A DNA stretch of 64,000 nt from contig NC_057316.1 of assembly GCF_000687475.1 (NCBI RefSeq), forward strand, positions 6,758,001 through 6,822,000. The letters run 5' to 3'. The DNA is from Ustilaginoidea virens. Taxonomy: Eukaryota; Ascomycota; Sordariomycetes; Hypocreales; Clavicipitaceae. The notes beneath the pieces are model-generated. The model saw only the letters and a list, made by a program, of their open reading frames with translations, was not told the DNA's origin and ran no database searches. Made by a program: the position numbers and the translations under genes. Numbering within the stretch: position 1 is the stretch's first letter; each line of letters begins with the position of its first letter. Shown here piece by piece: positions 11,701-23,167 of this stretch.

Positions 11701-14640
11701 TCAGCTGCTCTCGCCAGCAGTCTTTGCCTGCACAACCAGCAGATCTGCCCTCACGCCACCAGCGACAAAGCTGCCCGCCAGACTACCCAGGCACGTGCGC
11801 AGGTCGTCTCTCGACTTGTGGACGAGCTTGCCCTCGTCTACGTGGGCGCCATCTCTGCGACCAACGACTAGCAGTTTCGGACCGGCCTTGGATTCCGGCA
11901 CGTCTGACTCGGTCTCCGATGTGGCGTACTGCAGGAGCTCCTCCATTGTGGTGTGGCCCGTCGCAGTCTCAAACTTGACGCGGGACGCCACGCTCTGCGG
12001 CAGTCGGCTCGAGGCGTTGTCGACGGCGTCGTCGTCGGCGGCGGCCGAGGCCGCTGCGCGGAAGATCTTTGCTGTCGCTCTCGACTTTTCGCAGAGCTGG
12101 AGAACCAGTCGGAGGGCCAGCCTGTCGTCCTCACCGCCAAAGTACACGAGGAGTATGTGATACGGCTTGTTGGCGGCCGGCGCGGCGGGCAGGTCGTCCC
12201 TCAACGCGCCGAACGAGTAGGTGCGCAGGAGCTTGGAGCGCTCGCCGTTCTTGCCCTTGCTCTCGACAGCGGCGGCGGCGGCGGCGGCGTCGCCGCGGGA
12301 GAAGAAGACGGCCACGTTGCTATCCTTGAGCTCGAAGACGGACCTGACAAACGACCCGTACGACGACCCAATCTTGTCGTCGATGGAGGTGGAGGCGAGG
12401 ACCTGCGCGTCGCCCATGGCGCCCGTCTCGGTCCAGGGAACGAGAACGAGGTCGGACGACATCTTGGCCGATTTGGTGGCCAGGGCTTCGGCGAAGCGGG
12501 ATTCCGGCATGATGGCCACCTCCCCGGAGGCGGCGAGGTTGTGCAGCTGCCCGACGGTTCGGAAGGTGTTGACGACGGGATCATGGCGACTGTAGTCATC
12601 GACTTGGGCGACGGTCATGACGGAGGAGTCGCGATCGGTGAGCTGCAAAAGGCGGATTCCGTGCGCCCAGACCGTCTTTTCCGCCGTTTCGGCTGGGCTG
12701 GATGCGTCGGCGACGGCTTCGTCCGCTTCCTTGGCCGTTGCAGTTTCGGGTTGGGGTGGCGACTGATCGCCAAACAAGGCCAGGAGCTGCAGGAGGGAAG
12801 GCATGTTGTCCAGCCTGAGGTAGACGAGGAGGCGGTTTACCCTCTCGACAGGGGCTGGAGGTGCCTTGGAGTCGCTGGAACGAGAAGCAGTGGAAATGGG
12901 GGCGCCCGTGTCCCAGTCGATCTCTCCTCGCTTCCAGGCTTCGATTTTCTGCTGGTACCACGGCGGATATAGGACTGACACAATCGGCGTCGTGGCGAAC
13001 GTGGTGATGAGGGCCATGACCACGAAGATGGTGAAGGTTCTGGTGCTCAAAATGTTTGCTTGCAGACCAATATTCTAAGAAGGAAGAAAAGAAACAAGGA
13101 GAAGAAGAAGAGTGGTCAGCTCCTCGGACTCATTGCAAAGGCGGGGGGGCCCATCAGCACGCGTTTTCATCTTACCAAGACAATGAGTTCTACCAAACCT
13201 TTACAACTCATGAGGACACCAATGGTAAAGGATTCTCGCCATACGAGGCCCATGAAGCGGGCCGCTAGGGAAGCGCTGATAATCTTGGAGAAGAAGGCGG
13301 CAAAGGTGGTGGCAAACACGTAACCCCAAGCAGCTCCAGAATCAAGAAGTCCCAGATTGGTGCTCAAGCCAGACAGGGTAAAGTACAGAGGCAAGAACAG
13401 CGCCCCAATCAGATCTTCGAGCTTCTCGGTCACGCGAATGTTGAAACGGTCGTTGCGAGGAACAATGAGGCCCGCCATGAAACTACCGAAAATAGGATGA
13501 ATCCCGATGATTCCAGTGAAGAATGATGACGCAAGGGCGATGAGTAGGATCAGCGAGATGATGCTCTGGGACGGACCGTTCTCGATGCTGCCAGAGCGTC
13601 GCAGCACCCAATAGAGAGCAGGTTGGATGGCGAGTAGCAGCAGTAGCAGGAATCCGAGAGCGGAGAGCAGAATCCAAACAGAGTTGAGGCCCGACCCTGC
13701 ATTGACAAGCGCCACGCAAAGGGCAAGGAGGATCCAGCCTGTGGGATGCGCCAGTTAGTTGAAAAAGGCTCGCATTCACGCCGTGGGGGTCGTGGGAAGG
13801 GACTGATGCATCACTTGCCGACGACGTCGTTTGCGACACCAGCTGACAGGGTAACAACACCCACACTGGTATCGAGAAGTTTGAGCTCCGTCAGGATACG
13901 GCACAGCACCGGAAAAGCCTGGGAGCGAATTCATATGAGAGAGCGAAACTGGCGGGCAAGACTGCACAAGCCTAGACGTACTGTGATGGCCACGGCAATG
14001 CCGATGAAGAGCATGTAAACACTGAACTTGATGGGCTGCAGTCCAGCATCGCCCCGGAAGGCATGGTAAACACCATATGCCAAAGCGCAACCGATGCCGA
14101 AGGGAAGAGCGAGTCCTGCGACAGCGACCGAGGTGGCAACGCGCCAGTTACTGACCAAGAAGCGCACATCTGTTTCGAGACCGATGAGGAATAGGTAGAG
14201 GATCAGCCCGAGGTTTGCGACATTGTTGAGATTGGGAATGGAAGCGGCGGGGAAAATGGCATCCTGGAAGCCGGGAATCCTTCCCATCACCGAGGGCCCG
14301 AGGATGATGCCGCCAAGGACCTCGGCAATGACTCGAGGCTGTCGAATCTTGGCCAGCGGCCAGTGTAGGAGGTGGCATACCGTGATGATCAGTCCAGCCT
14401 GGCAACGTTGAGTTGAGAGAAAGGGGGGGCGGTCAGCACGATTGCACGATTCGGCGGGTGTGGCATGGGAGGGCAAGTCACCTGTATGATGAACAGGATG
14501 ATGGGGTGTTGCGGGTCGTATTTGGAAGGGTTAGCCCCGTCTATCACGCCGCCCTGCTCAGCGGCTCGGATGGTGGAGGTGGCCGCCGCCGAAGACACAG
14601 TCGTCGTGGCGGCCGAGACGACGGATGAGACACTCGACAT
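11701..14640 (-). CDS. KHA1: K+/H+ antiporter, KHA1/CPA2 family
   Basis: Read on the minus strand, exons are 14640-14482, 14398-13982, 13918-13819, 13738-13176 and 13074-11701, giving 870 residues; yeast Kha1 is 873. The N-terminal ~400 residues are a Na+/H+ exchanger-type membrane domain: [91 protein letters not shown]. The last ~450 residues form a soluble cytoplasmic region resembling the universal-stress-protein-like tail of the family. It should exchange K+ for H+ across an internal (Golgi-type) membrane, by family knowledge. Intron 3 (13818-13739) starts with GC, not GT; the join yields NDVVGWILLAL, conserved in the family. The other introns are GT-AG. The start is the ATG at 14640, in good context, giving a Ser/Thr/Ala-rich lead before [11 protein letters not shown]. 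Confidence 0.93.
13739..13818 (-). other. Probable GC-AG intron in the K+/H+ antiporter gene
   Basis: The donor on the minus strand reads G|GCAAGT and the acceptor reads CCCACAG. A CTAAC branch-like site lies in CAACTAACTGG, about 20 bases before the acceptor. Length is 80. With this donor the codon split G|GC restores Gly in VANDVVGWILL. No nearby GT donor keeps both frame and the conserved residues. Confidence 0.8.
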
Positions 14641-16685
14641 GGCGGCGATGGCGACGCGGCTACCTGCGGACCAGCGTAGTAGCGCTGCAACGCTGCTGTG
14701 CGGCAGCAGAAACTTTCCGAGCTCCTGCAAGGGGAACTTGGAGCGGCTTTGTTTAGCTTCAGGTTGACAAGACGTCGGGGGCCGAACCTGCGTAAGGTTG
14801 TTGCGATTGAAATCCGAGGAACGAGAACCCTTTTTTTTTGGGGGGGGGGGGGGGGGAGAAGGATTGGAGCTTTTTATTGATTTGCAAAAGCCCAGGCTTC
14901 TGCGACAATACCAAAGTCGCTCTCGACATGGACCAAACCTGACAGCCAACAGCGCAACAGCGATTCGCCCTGCGAAACGGGCCACACACAAGGCGGCTGC
15001 ATCTCCCTCTCCCTCCCTGGCCAGGAGCGGATGCCGCCACCAGGTCCAGAATGGGCGGCCGGCCTGCCACCACCCAACAACCGCGTTTCTTGGCGCAAAA
15101 GGTAGGGAGGGTGAGCTTGAGCCATTTTGACTGTCCGACTCGCGTGGGCCATGTGCCGACGGGGGTGCTGAGGTGAGTTTTTCTCTGTAGTTAAACAATA
15201 GTACCAATACAATACCTCCTCACGCGGTTTCCCATTTCTCGGTGCTGTTGGCTAGCCTGCCAGCCAGTCGATTAGCTGGATTGTCCCAAAAATAGGCTTA
15301 TTTTAGGGTTAGATTTAGGGGGGCACTGTGTCATGGGGGGTTGGACTCACCCGCCGTGCCGGAAAAAGCCATTGCCAGGTTAAAAAGCCGAGCTTGGTGC
15401 CAAGAACGACGGGGATTCGACATGGAGTCAGTCTGGCCATGCCGCATCCACTTGCATTCCTGGCAGCGGTGGTGGTGATGATTGATGGTGGTGGTGGTTG
15501 TGGTGGTGGTGGTGCTGCTGCTGCTGCTATGTAATCAATCAATAACCATGTTGGGAAGGAACCACTCTCCACAGCCAACAGTGCGCACGACCGCATCCAC
15601 ACGGCGCTTGGTGGCCACTACTTTTCGCGATGTGACGGCAAAGCCCACCCAAAAAGCTCAGCGCCGTCGCACCCACTATTGAGTGGCGCGCCTACTACTG
15701 CTGGGCACGTGAGAGAGAACGGCGGACGTTGATGGAATTCTGTATCTGTACCGAAACAGAGGCGATCGGTGGAATCCGATTAACCTGCAAAGCCCCGACT
15801 TTGGGTGCCGACGCCCGCCGCCCGCCGCCCCCCTCCAACAGCCAGCCAGCCCAAGTTGCCCAACGCGAAGCGAGACGGCGGAGTTGTGAACCGGCCAGTG
15901 CTGCCCAGCCAAGCCGCACGGCGGCAGCCAATACGCCACCCAGCACTGGCACAGCGCAGCGCAGCGCAATAGCGCAATGGACGGAGAACAACAGCTGCTT
16001 TGACCCGGTGACTTGTCAGGTTGCGCACCCATGATGACAATGACAGACCGTTCTCGTTCTGTCTTTGAGGACAGAGTACCTACGTGCAACAAGTTGGTTG
16101 GCTTGCATTTGCAGCATTTGCAAAACATTAATTATAAAGTTACGAGACTTTTGACAGCAGTCCCAGCACAAGCAGCAGAACCGACATCACCGCAACCGGC
16201 AAAGGCTAGCCTGGAGGAAAAGCCTGGAATCCGGCCATGATCGGATGCCAGGCTCCCCCGTTCGTAGTCATCCGAGACCACATAACGTAGCAGGAGCTTA
16301 CCGAGGTACATAAGGTACGTAAGGTATCGCGTAGGTACCGGCCCGCTGAGGTCCAGCGCAAGGTTACCTTGGGCAGTTCTCGGGGGACAAGCCTGCAAGC
16401 CTACTCGGTACATGGCACTGCCCCGCCATTACGTAGACCGGTTGGCCAAGCTGGTCCCCACCTTAGTTGCAAATTGCCGCCGCTGTCAGGAAATATTAGG
16501 TCATCATCTCAACTTACCTGCCAAGAAGCATAAAATTCGTCATCCTCGAGCGCGCCAACCGCCCGCCAGACTCGGCACCCTGCTCTCCATACCCCTTGGC
16601 TACCTCTTGGTGCAAACCCTTCCGTCTCGTCGTTTCCTAGTCTGCTCGCGTCGACAACCGTGCTCCCCTGCCCCCCCATCCCACC
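14641..16685. other. Divergent intergenic region with microsatellites and a telomere-like triplet
   Basis: Shared upstream region of the antiporter (-) and the J-protein (+). It holds a T/G homopolymer junction at about 14831-14857, (GGT)n/(GCT)n repeats at 15466-15530, an in-register TTAGGG-TTAGAT-TTAGGG at 15303-15320, and repeated GGTAC-containing strings at about 16300-16340. No convincing gene; ORFs here are low-complexity or chance. Confidence 0.55.
15303..15320 (+). repeat. Interstitial telomere-like triplet TTAGGG-TTAGAT-TTAGGG
   Basis: Three adjacent hexamers in register, two exact copies of the filamentous-fungal telomere unit and a middle one differing at two positions. Only 18 bp long, so chance cannot be excluded. 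Confidence 0.45.
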
Positions 16686-18496
16686 ATGGTTGTTGACACC
16701 GCATACTACGATGTCCTCGGGGTACAACCCACCGCTACCGAACTCGAGATCAAGAAGGCCTACCGAAAGCTAGCCATCATCCATCATCCTGGTTTGTCGA
16801 AATAATTCCCCTGAAGCCACAAAGGCCCAAAGCGCTATGCCCCTTACTAACCCTATTCACCCCCCCGCCCCCCCCTTTCAGACAAAAACCCCAACGATCC
16901 TACGGCACATGAAAAGTTCCAGAACATCGGCGAAGCTTACCAAGTCCTGTCCGACACCGACCTCCGCAAAGCATACGACAAGTTTGGTAAGGATCATGCC
17001 AAACCACAGGAAGGTTTCGCCGATCCGGCCGAGTTCTTCTCCTCCATCTTTGGCGGTGAGGCGTTTGTGGACTGGATCGGGGAAATCAGCTTGATGAAGG
17101 ATCTCACAGCAACCATGGACATCACCATGGCCGAGGGCGAAGACGAGGCACAGACGACACAGGATGATGCCGAGTTTCCCGGGACAGAAGCAGCCAAGAA
17201 GCAGAGCGCCAAGGAGCACGCCGACAAGACCTCCACGACTACCCCTGCTGCCGCCACTCCTGGCGGCGCTCACGGACCGTCGTCGTCGCCGTCGTCGTCA
17301 TCGCAGCCGTCGTCGTCGCAGCCGCAGCCGCCGCCGCCGCCGCCGCCCACCGTCGTCGTCGACGAGGACAAAACCGCTACTGCCCCTGCTCCCGAAACCA
17401 GCGCCGCATCCGGACCTACACCCATCCCGCCACCTCGATCAGATGCCACTTCCCCAGCTCCCTCGTCCAGCTCGCGCAGCCGAACCCAGCAGATCCCCCT
17501 TCGACCCGCGCTAGCCGACAAGGCACACGACGACGTCGCCCACCAAGCCGCCGAGGACGAGCTCCGCCAGAAGGAAAAGAAGAAGGGCGGCCTCAGCAAG
17601 GAGCAGCGGGAACTCTTGGCAGCCTTGGAGCAGGAAAGGGCCCTCATCCGCAAACAACGAGTGGAAACGCTGTCTCAGAAACTCCTCGACCGTGTGAGCG
17701 TGTGGACGGAAACGGACAAGGGCCCCGACGTCACCAAGGCTTTCCAGGAGAAGATGCGCCTCGAGGTCGAGAACCTCAAGATGGAGTCGTTTGGCCTGGA
17801 CATCCTCCACGCCATCGGCCAGACATATGTTTCCAAAGCCTCCGGCCTGTTAAGGAGCCAAAAGTTTCTGGGAATCGGCGGTTTCTTCAGCCGTCTCAAG
17901 GACAAGGGCACCCTCGTCAAGGACACGTGGAGCACCATCAGCAGCGCTCTGGACGCGCAGCAAGAGGTTGAGGGCATGGCCAAGATGGAGGCCAAGGGTG
18001 GCCAAGACTGGACCGAGGAGAAGCGCGTCGAGTACGAGCGCCGCGTCACGGGCAAGATCCTCACGGCAGCCTGGCGCGGCAGCAAGTTTGAAATCCAGAG
18101 CGTCTTGCGCGAGGTGTGCGACACGGTCATTTACGACAAGAAGGTGCCTCTGCAAAAGCGTTTGGAGCGTGCACAGGCGCTGGTCCTCATCGGCGACATT
18201 TTCGTCAAGGCGAGTTTTGCTTTTTTTTTCTTTTCTTTTCTTTTCTTTTCTTTCCTTCTCTTTTTTTTCCCCCCGTTTTCCTTCGTGGACGTTGTACAGC
18301 AACTGACAAACTCTCCATCCAGGCCAAGAGATCTCCCGAGGAAGAAGGCGACTACCTCGTCTTTGAACAGCTCGTCGCCGAAGCCGCCCTGAAAAAGGAC
18401 AAGGACGAGGACAGGAAGAAGAAGGACAAGAAGGAGAAACATCACCGCCACGCAGAGGAAGTAGCCAACGACGCGCCCAATGTCCCCAAGACGTGA
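16686..18496 (+). CDS. J-domain co-chaperone with DnaJ-X domain (Caj1/Djp1 type)
   Basis: Exons 16686-16791, 16882-18209 and 18323-18496 give 535 residues. The J domain is residues ~5-70 ([58 protein letters not shown]). Intron 1 splits the Asp codon of the HPD tripeptide, which activates Hsp70 ATPase. A Ser/Pro-rich low-complexity linker covers ~150-270. The DnaJ-X region covers ~280-500 ([63 protein letters not shown]), then a Lys/Glu-rich tail. Family members act in peroxisomal import or at membranes; the partner here is unknown. Intron 2 (18210-18322) seems to use a GC donor (AAG|GCGAGT) giving [14 protein letters not shown] donor six bases upstream would give FAKRSPEEE. The stop overlaps a GTGAGT string, so a further 3' exon is possible. 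Confidence 0.9.
18210..18322 (+). other. Probable GC-AG intron in the J-protein gene
   Basis: Donor AAG|GCGAGT, pyrimidine-rich body (long T/C run 18221-18280), CTGAC branch-like site at about 18303, acceptor TCCATCCAG. Relatives have a Lys-Ala just before the SPEEEGDY motif, which only this donor supplies. The competing GT donor at 18204 would delete two residues. Confidence 0.6.
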
Positions 18497-19129
18497 GTGA
18501 GCAGGAGAAAGCGAAAAATGAGCGCTGCAGTCACGCCAACTTTGACTAGTAACGATTGAACCAAACGTATGTATGTATGTATGTATATATCAGGGGTTGG
18601 GGGGGCGCCGTGGGCCGAGAAGCTCGGGAAATCTCGGCTGATGGGCGGCGGCGGCGGGCAGTTGAATGGGATCTGGAGACGGCCCTTGGCCGATGTACGG
18701 GAGTGGCGAGCGGCGCAGAAACGCAGCGGATCTAGAAAGTATACTATTTGCCTCATGTGTGGGACGTGTCAGGAGGATATACCGGGGGGAGGGGGGGGAC
18801 TGCATCAGGTTGGCAGGTGAAGCCAATAGAGAGAGAACCAGTTGCAGGACGGTTGCCACGAGCGTCTAGATTTCCGCTCTTGTCCGTCTCGAAGTCGAGT
18901 TGGTTGTTTCCAATGTGATGACACCCTCAAACATGCACCGACAGAGTCACCACGCCACGAAGACGCTCGAACCATGCAAGCGGCCGCAGGCGAAGCGTTT
19001 CGCGAAGCAAGTCCATTCACGGCCCCCCCCGTCCCCCTTTTCCGTTGCTACTTACTATCCAGTTATTTAACCCCCGAGTAACGCAACAAGGTAGTTGGCA
19101 TGCCCCCTCGTCCGATAGCTCGCCACGGC

Positions 19130-19162
<33 letters not shown>

Positions 19163-19947
19163 GTTTCCCGCTCTAATCCCTGCGAGTTCCGGCGTATCTA
19201 TTATTACATGAGATCCAGATAAAGTGCACGAGGGGGTCAATAAAGACAAAATGGTATAAAAAAGAACCTGAACAAATGGTATGTCGACGCGAGCAGAAGC
19301 AAAGCAAAGCAGAGGCAGAGGCAGAGGCAGAGGCAGAAGAAAACAGGACGAAGGAAACGGCGCGTCAAAGCCATGGTGCCGCGAAAGGAGGCTGGACATG
19401 GAAGGCCAGGCCAGCTCGCTTGCTGGAGACAAGCCCCCCCCCCCCCGCGCGGGGCGGACCCGGGCGCCAGGTAACGGGGAACGAACGAGGAACGATTGCC
19501 ATGTGAGCGCGGTAGAACGGACAAAGAGGCCATCGAGGGGGAGGCGGATGAGCGAGTGAGGGAGGAAGGGTGGTGGAAAGTGTCCGGCCGGGCCCAGGTC
19601 CAATGTACGCGCCGCGTATATGCTGTACGGGGAATGTGTAGGGAAAATGCCCACCTTGCTGTGCTGCTGCGACCATGTGCGCGCAACGGGTATCTGGTGT
19701 CGACGTGGCGAGGAGAGCTCCATGTCGGGGAGAAGAGAAGAAAAGACAAAGGAGATGATGATGATGGCGATGAAGGAAAAGGAGAGGAAAAGGACCGAGT
19801 GCAAAAGGCTTCAAGTGAGTGGCCAGAGGTTGGCGTGCGTCTTCTTCGTCCCAGAGCAAAAAAGAAGCCTTGGATTGGTCGCGACTTGTCCGGGCATGTG
19901 TGTATAATGTCTAGGTTTACCCCCCCCCCCCCCCCCCCCCCCCCCCG
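18497..19947. other. Intergenic region with homopolymers and a hexanucleotide repeat
   Basis: 3' flanks of two convergent genes. It holds (GTAT)n at about 18569-18586, T30 at 19132-19161, an AGGCAG hexamer array at about 19312-19340, a C run at 19434-19446, and C27 at 19920-19946. No gene seen. Confidence 0.6.
19920..19946. repeat. 27-bp poly-C (poly-G in the transcript) one base after a stop codon
   Basis: Uninterrupted C run on the plus strand. The TGA of the minus-strand 889-residue protein occupies 19950-19948, so the transcript would read the stop codon, one base, then 27 G residues. Confidence 0.9.
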
Positions 19948-22515
19948 TCATGAGTTGCCGTCGGCAGGCAGCTCGATCCCGCTGTCCCGGTCCTGGCTGC
20001 TCTTTGGCCAGGGCGGTTCCAAGCCGTCGGGGCCGTCGGCTCGCGTGGCCACGTCGCCGTGGAAAGAGGAAGAGGCACCGGCTTCTTCGTCGTCCTCGTC
20101 GAGGGGGGCCAGGATTCTGCCGCCCAACTTGATGTCCGACACGCGCACGCTGTACTCGAGGGCTTTCTGGCCTTCCTTGATCAGGGCCTGGGTGAAGTCC
20201 AGGCACCGTTTCAGGCTCTGGTTCATCTTTTGGCTGTCGATGAGCAGCTCCTGGTGCTTGGTCAGGTCCAGCTGCAGGCGTCTCTCGTCTCGTCTGCGGC
20301 GCGCTTCGAGCCTGACGTTTGGCAGCAGAATGTCCTCCGTGGTCATGGTGCCGTTGCTTTCCAGATCAGAGTCGTCCAGGGAGTCGGGATCGTCTTGCTC
20401 TTCAATCTCGGTCTCGGTCTCGGTCTCGGGCTCGGTCTCGGGCTCGGGCTCGTCCGTGTCGTCAGCGTCCGTCGGCGGCTCGGTGAATGCCAGGGAGGTT
20501 ACCCGGCTGGAGGCCACGGACAGCGCGCCCGACCTGGAGAGCCGGCGGTACCTCCGCAGCTCGGCCGTCTGCTTCCGCAGCTGCCTTTCGAGCGTGCGGT
20601 TGATGGCTTCGAGGGAGGCGTTTGTGATTTCCAGGTCTTGGACCTTGCGCTCCCGGCGCGCGTTGGCAACAAGCTCGCTGAGAGAGACGTCGAAGAGAGA
20701 CTTTGTCGGGCTGTGCGCCTCGGGCGGAAACGCGCCTCCGTCTCGGAGCTCGGCGTCTTCCCGCAGGTCTTCGGCCACCTGCAGTATCGACGCCATCGTC
20801 ATGGCGGGATGGGGCAATCCGGGACTCAACGGGGGAGACTGCGGCGCCGTTTCCGACTGCGGAGGCGGCATGGAGAACCGGGCAATGGCCAAGGGTTCCG
20901 CCGCGACAGTGCTTGCCGTTCTCTTGCGTCTGCCGCCCGCTTCCCTTGACGCCGGATCAACGCTCCCTCTCCGCTGAGCAATCGACGGCTGCTGCGGCTG
21001 CGAAGCAGGGGCGGGTGATGCCCACGATGTTCTTTTGGAAGACATTGGAGACGTGGCCGTGGCGGTTCTGCAGGCCTGCACGTTTGCAGCGGACGCGGAC
21101 TTGATTGGTGACGGGGGCCGCTGGGCCAGAGCAACAGGCGCCGCACCGGAGTTGCCTGTCAAAGAACGAGGAGGAGCCGTCTTGGGGGCCGAGGATGCGG
21201 CCGAGGCGCAGGTCAAGGGAGGCCCGTTGCCGGGTCGCAGCGACGTGTCCGGGGCGCCGTTGGCGAAGAAGAACTTTGACGCCACGCCTGGATCCGGGCT
21301 CTGGCTCAGCTGCAGCATCGAGATGGACGAGTTTGCAGGCGGACTGACGTTGCGGCTGCCGGCGGCAGGGGGCGTGGCGCTCGCGTAGAAGAAGGAGTTG
21401 CTGGCGGGTTTCTGGGGCACTGGCGCCGGGCGCGGCGGAGCGGCCTGTTGCTGGAGGGACTTGGCATCGCTCGCGTAGAAGAACTTGTTGGAGCAGTCGT
21501 TGGGGTCGGACACGAGGTCGCCTTGGGATGATGACGAGTGCCTGCTCTGGTCGTGTGCGGGGGGTAAGAGGCCCAGGCCCAGGCCCAGGCCCAAGCGGCC
21601 GCCGCCGCTGCTGTTGCCGTTGCCGTTGCCGTTGCTGTTGGCTTCCCATTGATCGCCGGCTCGTTCGGGATTCGGGGTGGCGCTCGGGGTGGAATGAGCG
21701 CTGTCGACGCGGTTCTGTCGAGGGCCGGAGCGAGGGGTGACGTTGGTAGCGAGCAGGTTGTTGACGGGGCTGGCGAGCTCGTCCCTGGCGAGCTGGCCGC
21801 CAGCAAGGACTGGTGTTGACGAAGAGGTCGGTCGCCTGCATGTGGCCAGAGGGGTCGCGGGTCCCTGGGCGGCGATCTTGGGAGTCAGGGGGTTTCGGTT
21901 GAGGGGTCGAGAGGCGGCGGCAGCAGCGGCAGCAGCAGCAGCAGCAGCAGCACCACTTGGCTGGGGCGGACGTGGGCGGTCGCCGACAGGCATGATCAGG
22001 ACGCTCGCGAGAGATGGGGGCGTCTTTACAGCTGCAGAAGCAGCATGGTGATGGCGACGCCGGGAGCGCAGCGACGGTGGTGGTGGTGGTGGTGGTGGTG
22101 ATGATGATGATGATGCACCACCACTGGGGACGGTGGCGTTGGCGGCGGTGGAGAGGAGCCTGGCACTGGCCCTGGCACTGGCACTGGCACTGTGGACTGC
22201 CGGCACGGGGCCTGGGGGTCGCGGCTGCTGGGTGCTGGCCTGGCGGGTCCGCGTCCACAGCGCCTGCGTGGCCGTCCAGCGGCTCTGCCTCGCGCTCTTG
22301 GGCGCCTGGGCTGCAGCGGGGGCGGCGGCCGCGGCAGGGGCTCGGAAGGCCGGCAGGCGTGGTGGTGCTAAAGGGGCGCGCGGCGGAGGCGGCGCAGGCT
22401 TGGCCGGCTTGGCCTTGGGCACGGGGGGCAGCGACGCTCGCGAGGGCTTTGGTCGGATCGACGGCGGCGGCGGCGGCGGCGGCGAGGCCGGGGCAGCAGC
22501 AGCGGCGCCGCGGCG

Positions 22516-22551
<36 letters not shown>

Positions 22552-22617
22552 ACGTTGGCTGGTTTTGGAGCTTGGCGTGGTGTTTTGGCTGGCGGACGGG
22601 CGGTCGAGGAGTCGCAT
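19948..22617 (-). CDS. Fungal low-complexity protein with repeated FFYA-type motifs and a coiled coil
   Basis: Single exon, 889 residues from the ATG at 22617. The open frame continues upstream to about 22662 but has no earlier ATG. Residues ~1-370 are low-complexity Ser/Ala/Pro/Gln-rich. Three similar short motifs follow: NKFFYASD (~376), NSFFYASA (~406) and SKFFFANG (~448). A basic predicted coiled coil covers ~640-700 (LFDVSLSELVANARRERKVQDLEITNASLEAINRTLERQLRKQTAELRRYRRLSRSG). An acidic Glu/Thr/Asp stretch lies at ~710-745, then a second helical region to ~850. I recognise the coiled-coil segment as conserved in ascomycete hypothetical proteins but know no function. No signal peptide or membrane segment. 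It may be a cytoskeletal or scaffold protein; that is a guess. Codon use matches neighbours. Confidence 0.75.
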
Positions 22618-22716
22618 CTCTGAACCGAGGGCCGTGACCGGATGGGTTGGTGCAGAGGGCAATGAACCCGGGCTGCGGATGGGTGGTTACAGAGTGTGGG
22701 GGGGGCGAATTACATG

Positions 22717-22758
22717 TACGGAGTACGTACGGAGTACAGTACGTACAGTACGGAGTAC
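22717..22758. repeat. Triple TACGGAGTAC motif
   Basis: Exact copies at 22717-22726, 22728-22737 and 22749-22758, joined by GTAC-containing spacers. The same decamer, or its complement, recurs in other intergenic regions at 38469-38478 and 49250-49266, and with one mismatch at 32754-32763. Confidence 0.8.
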
Positions 22759-23167
22759 CGTGCAATCAATAGGGGGCAGGGCGGGCGCTGGGCCCACCAG
22801 CAAGCACCAGACAGTTTGAGCTGGTGCCAGCGGGCCGGAGGGGATGGGATGTTCACGCGTCAGCTGCGTCGGCAACGGGAACCGCCCGAGTTTTCGGCGT
22901 GACCCGGGCGGGATGCTTCTGCATCAAGCGCTTTGACACCGACTGGCAAACTGCCGCGAGTTGTTGTTATTTATTTGTTTATTTATTTTTCTTTTTTAGA
23001 GTCGTCGGTCGCGCTGCTTGCTGACCAGTCGACGCGAAACGCTTGTCTGGTCATCCGCTCCACCTCGGCATATCCCTTTGGCTGTGTTGAGGTGCAGCTT
23101 TTTGTATCAGACCCACTCTTTGCTAAGTACCTGCTAGGTACGGAGCACCCTCTTGGCAACTGGCCTA

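Noticed and set aside
11953..12972. 339-codon plus-strand frame opposite the antiporter tail
   Set aside because: Gly/Val/Asp-rich mirror of a GC-rich gene; the minus strand holds the clear Kha1 C-terminus.
19496..20977. 493-codon plus-strand frame overlapping the 889-residue protein
   Set aside because: Ser/Arg-rich shadow of the opposite strand; it runs through the C27 homopolymer and lacks domains.
20957..22765. 602-codon minus frame overlapping the 889-residue protein
   Set aside because: Same strand, other frame; His/Pro/Gln/Arg composition from the same CAG/CCG-rich DNA, with no conserved segment, whereas the chosen frame has the conserved coiled coil.
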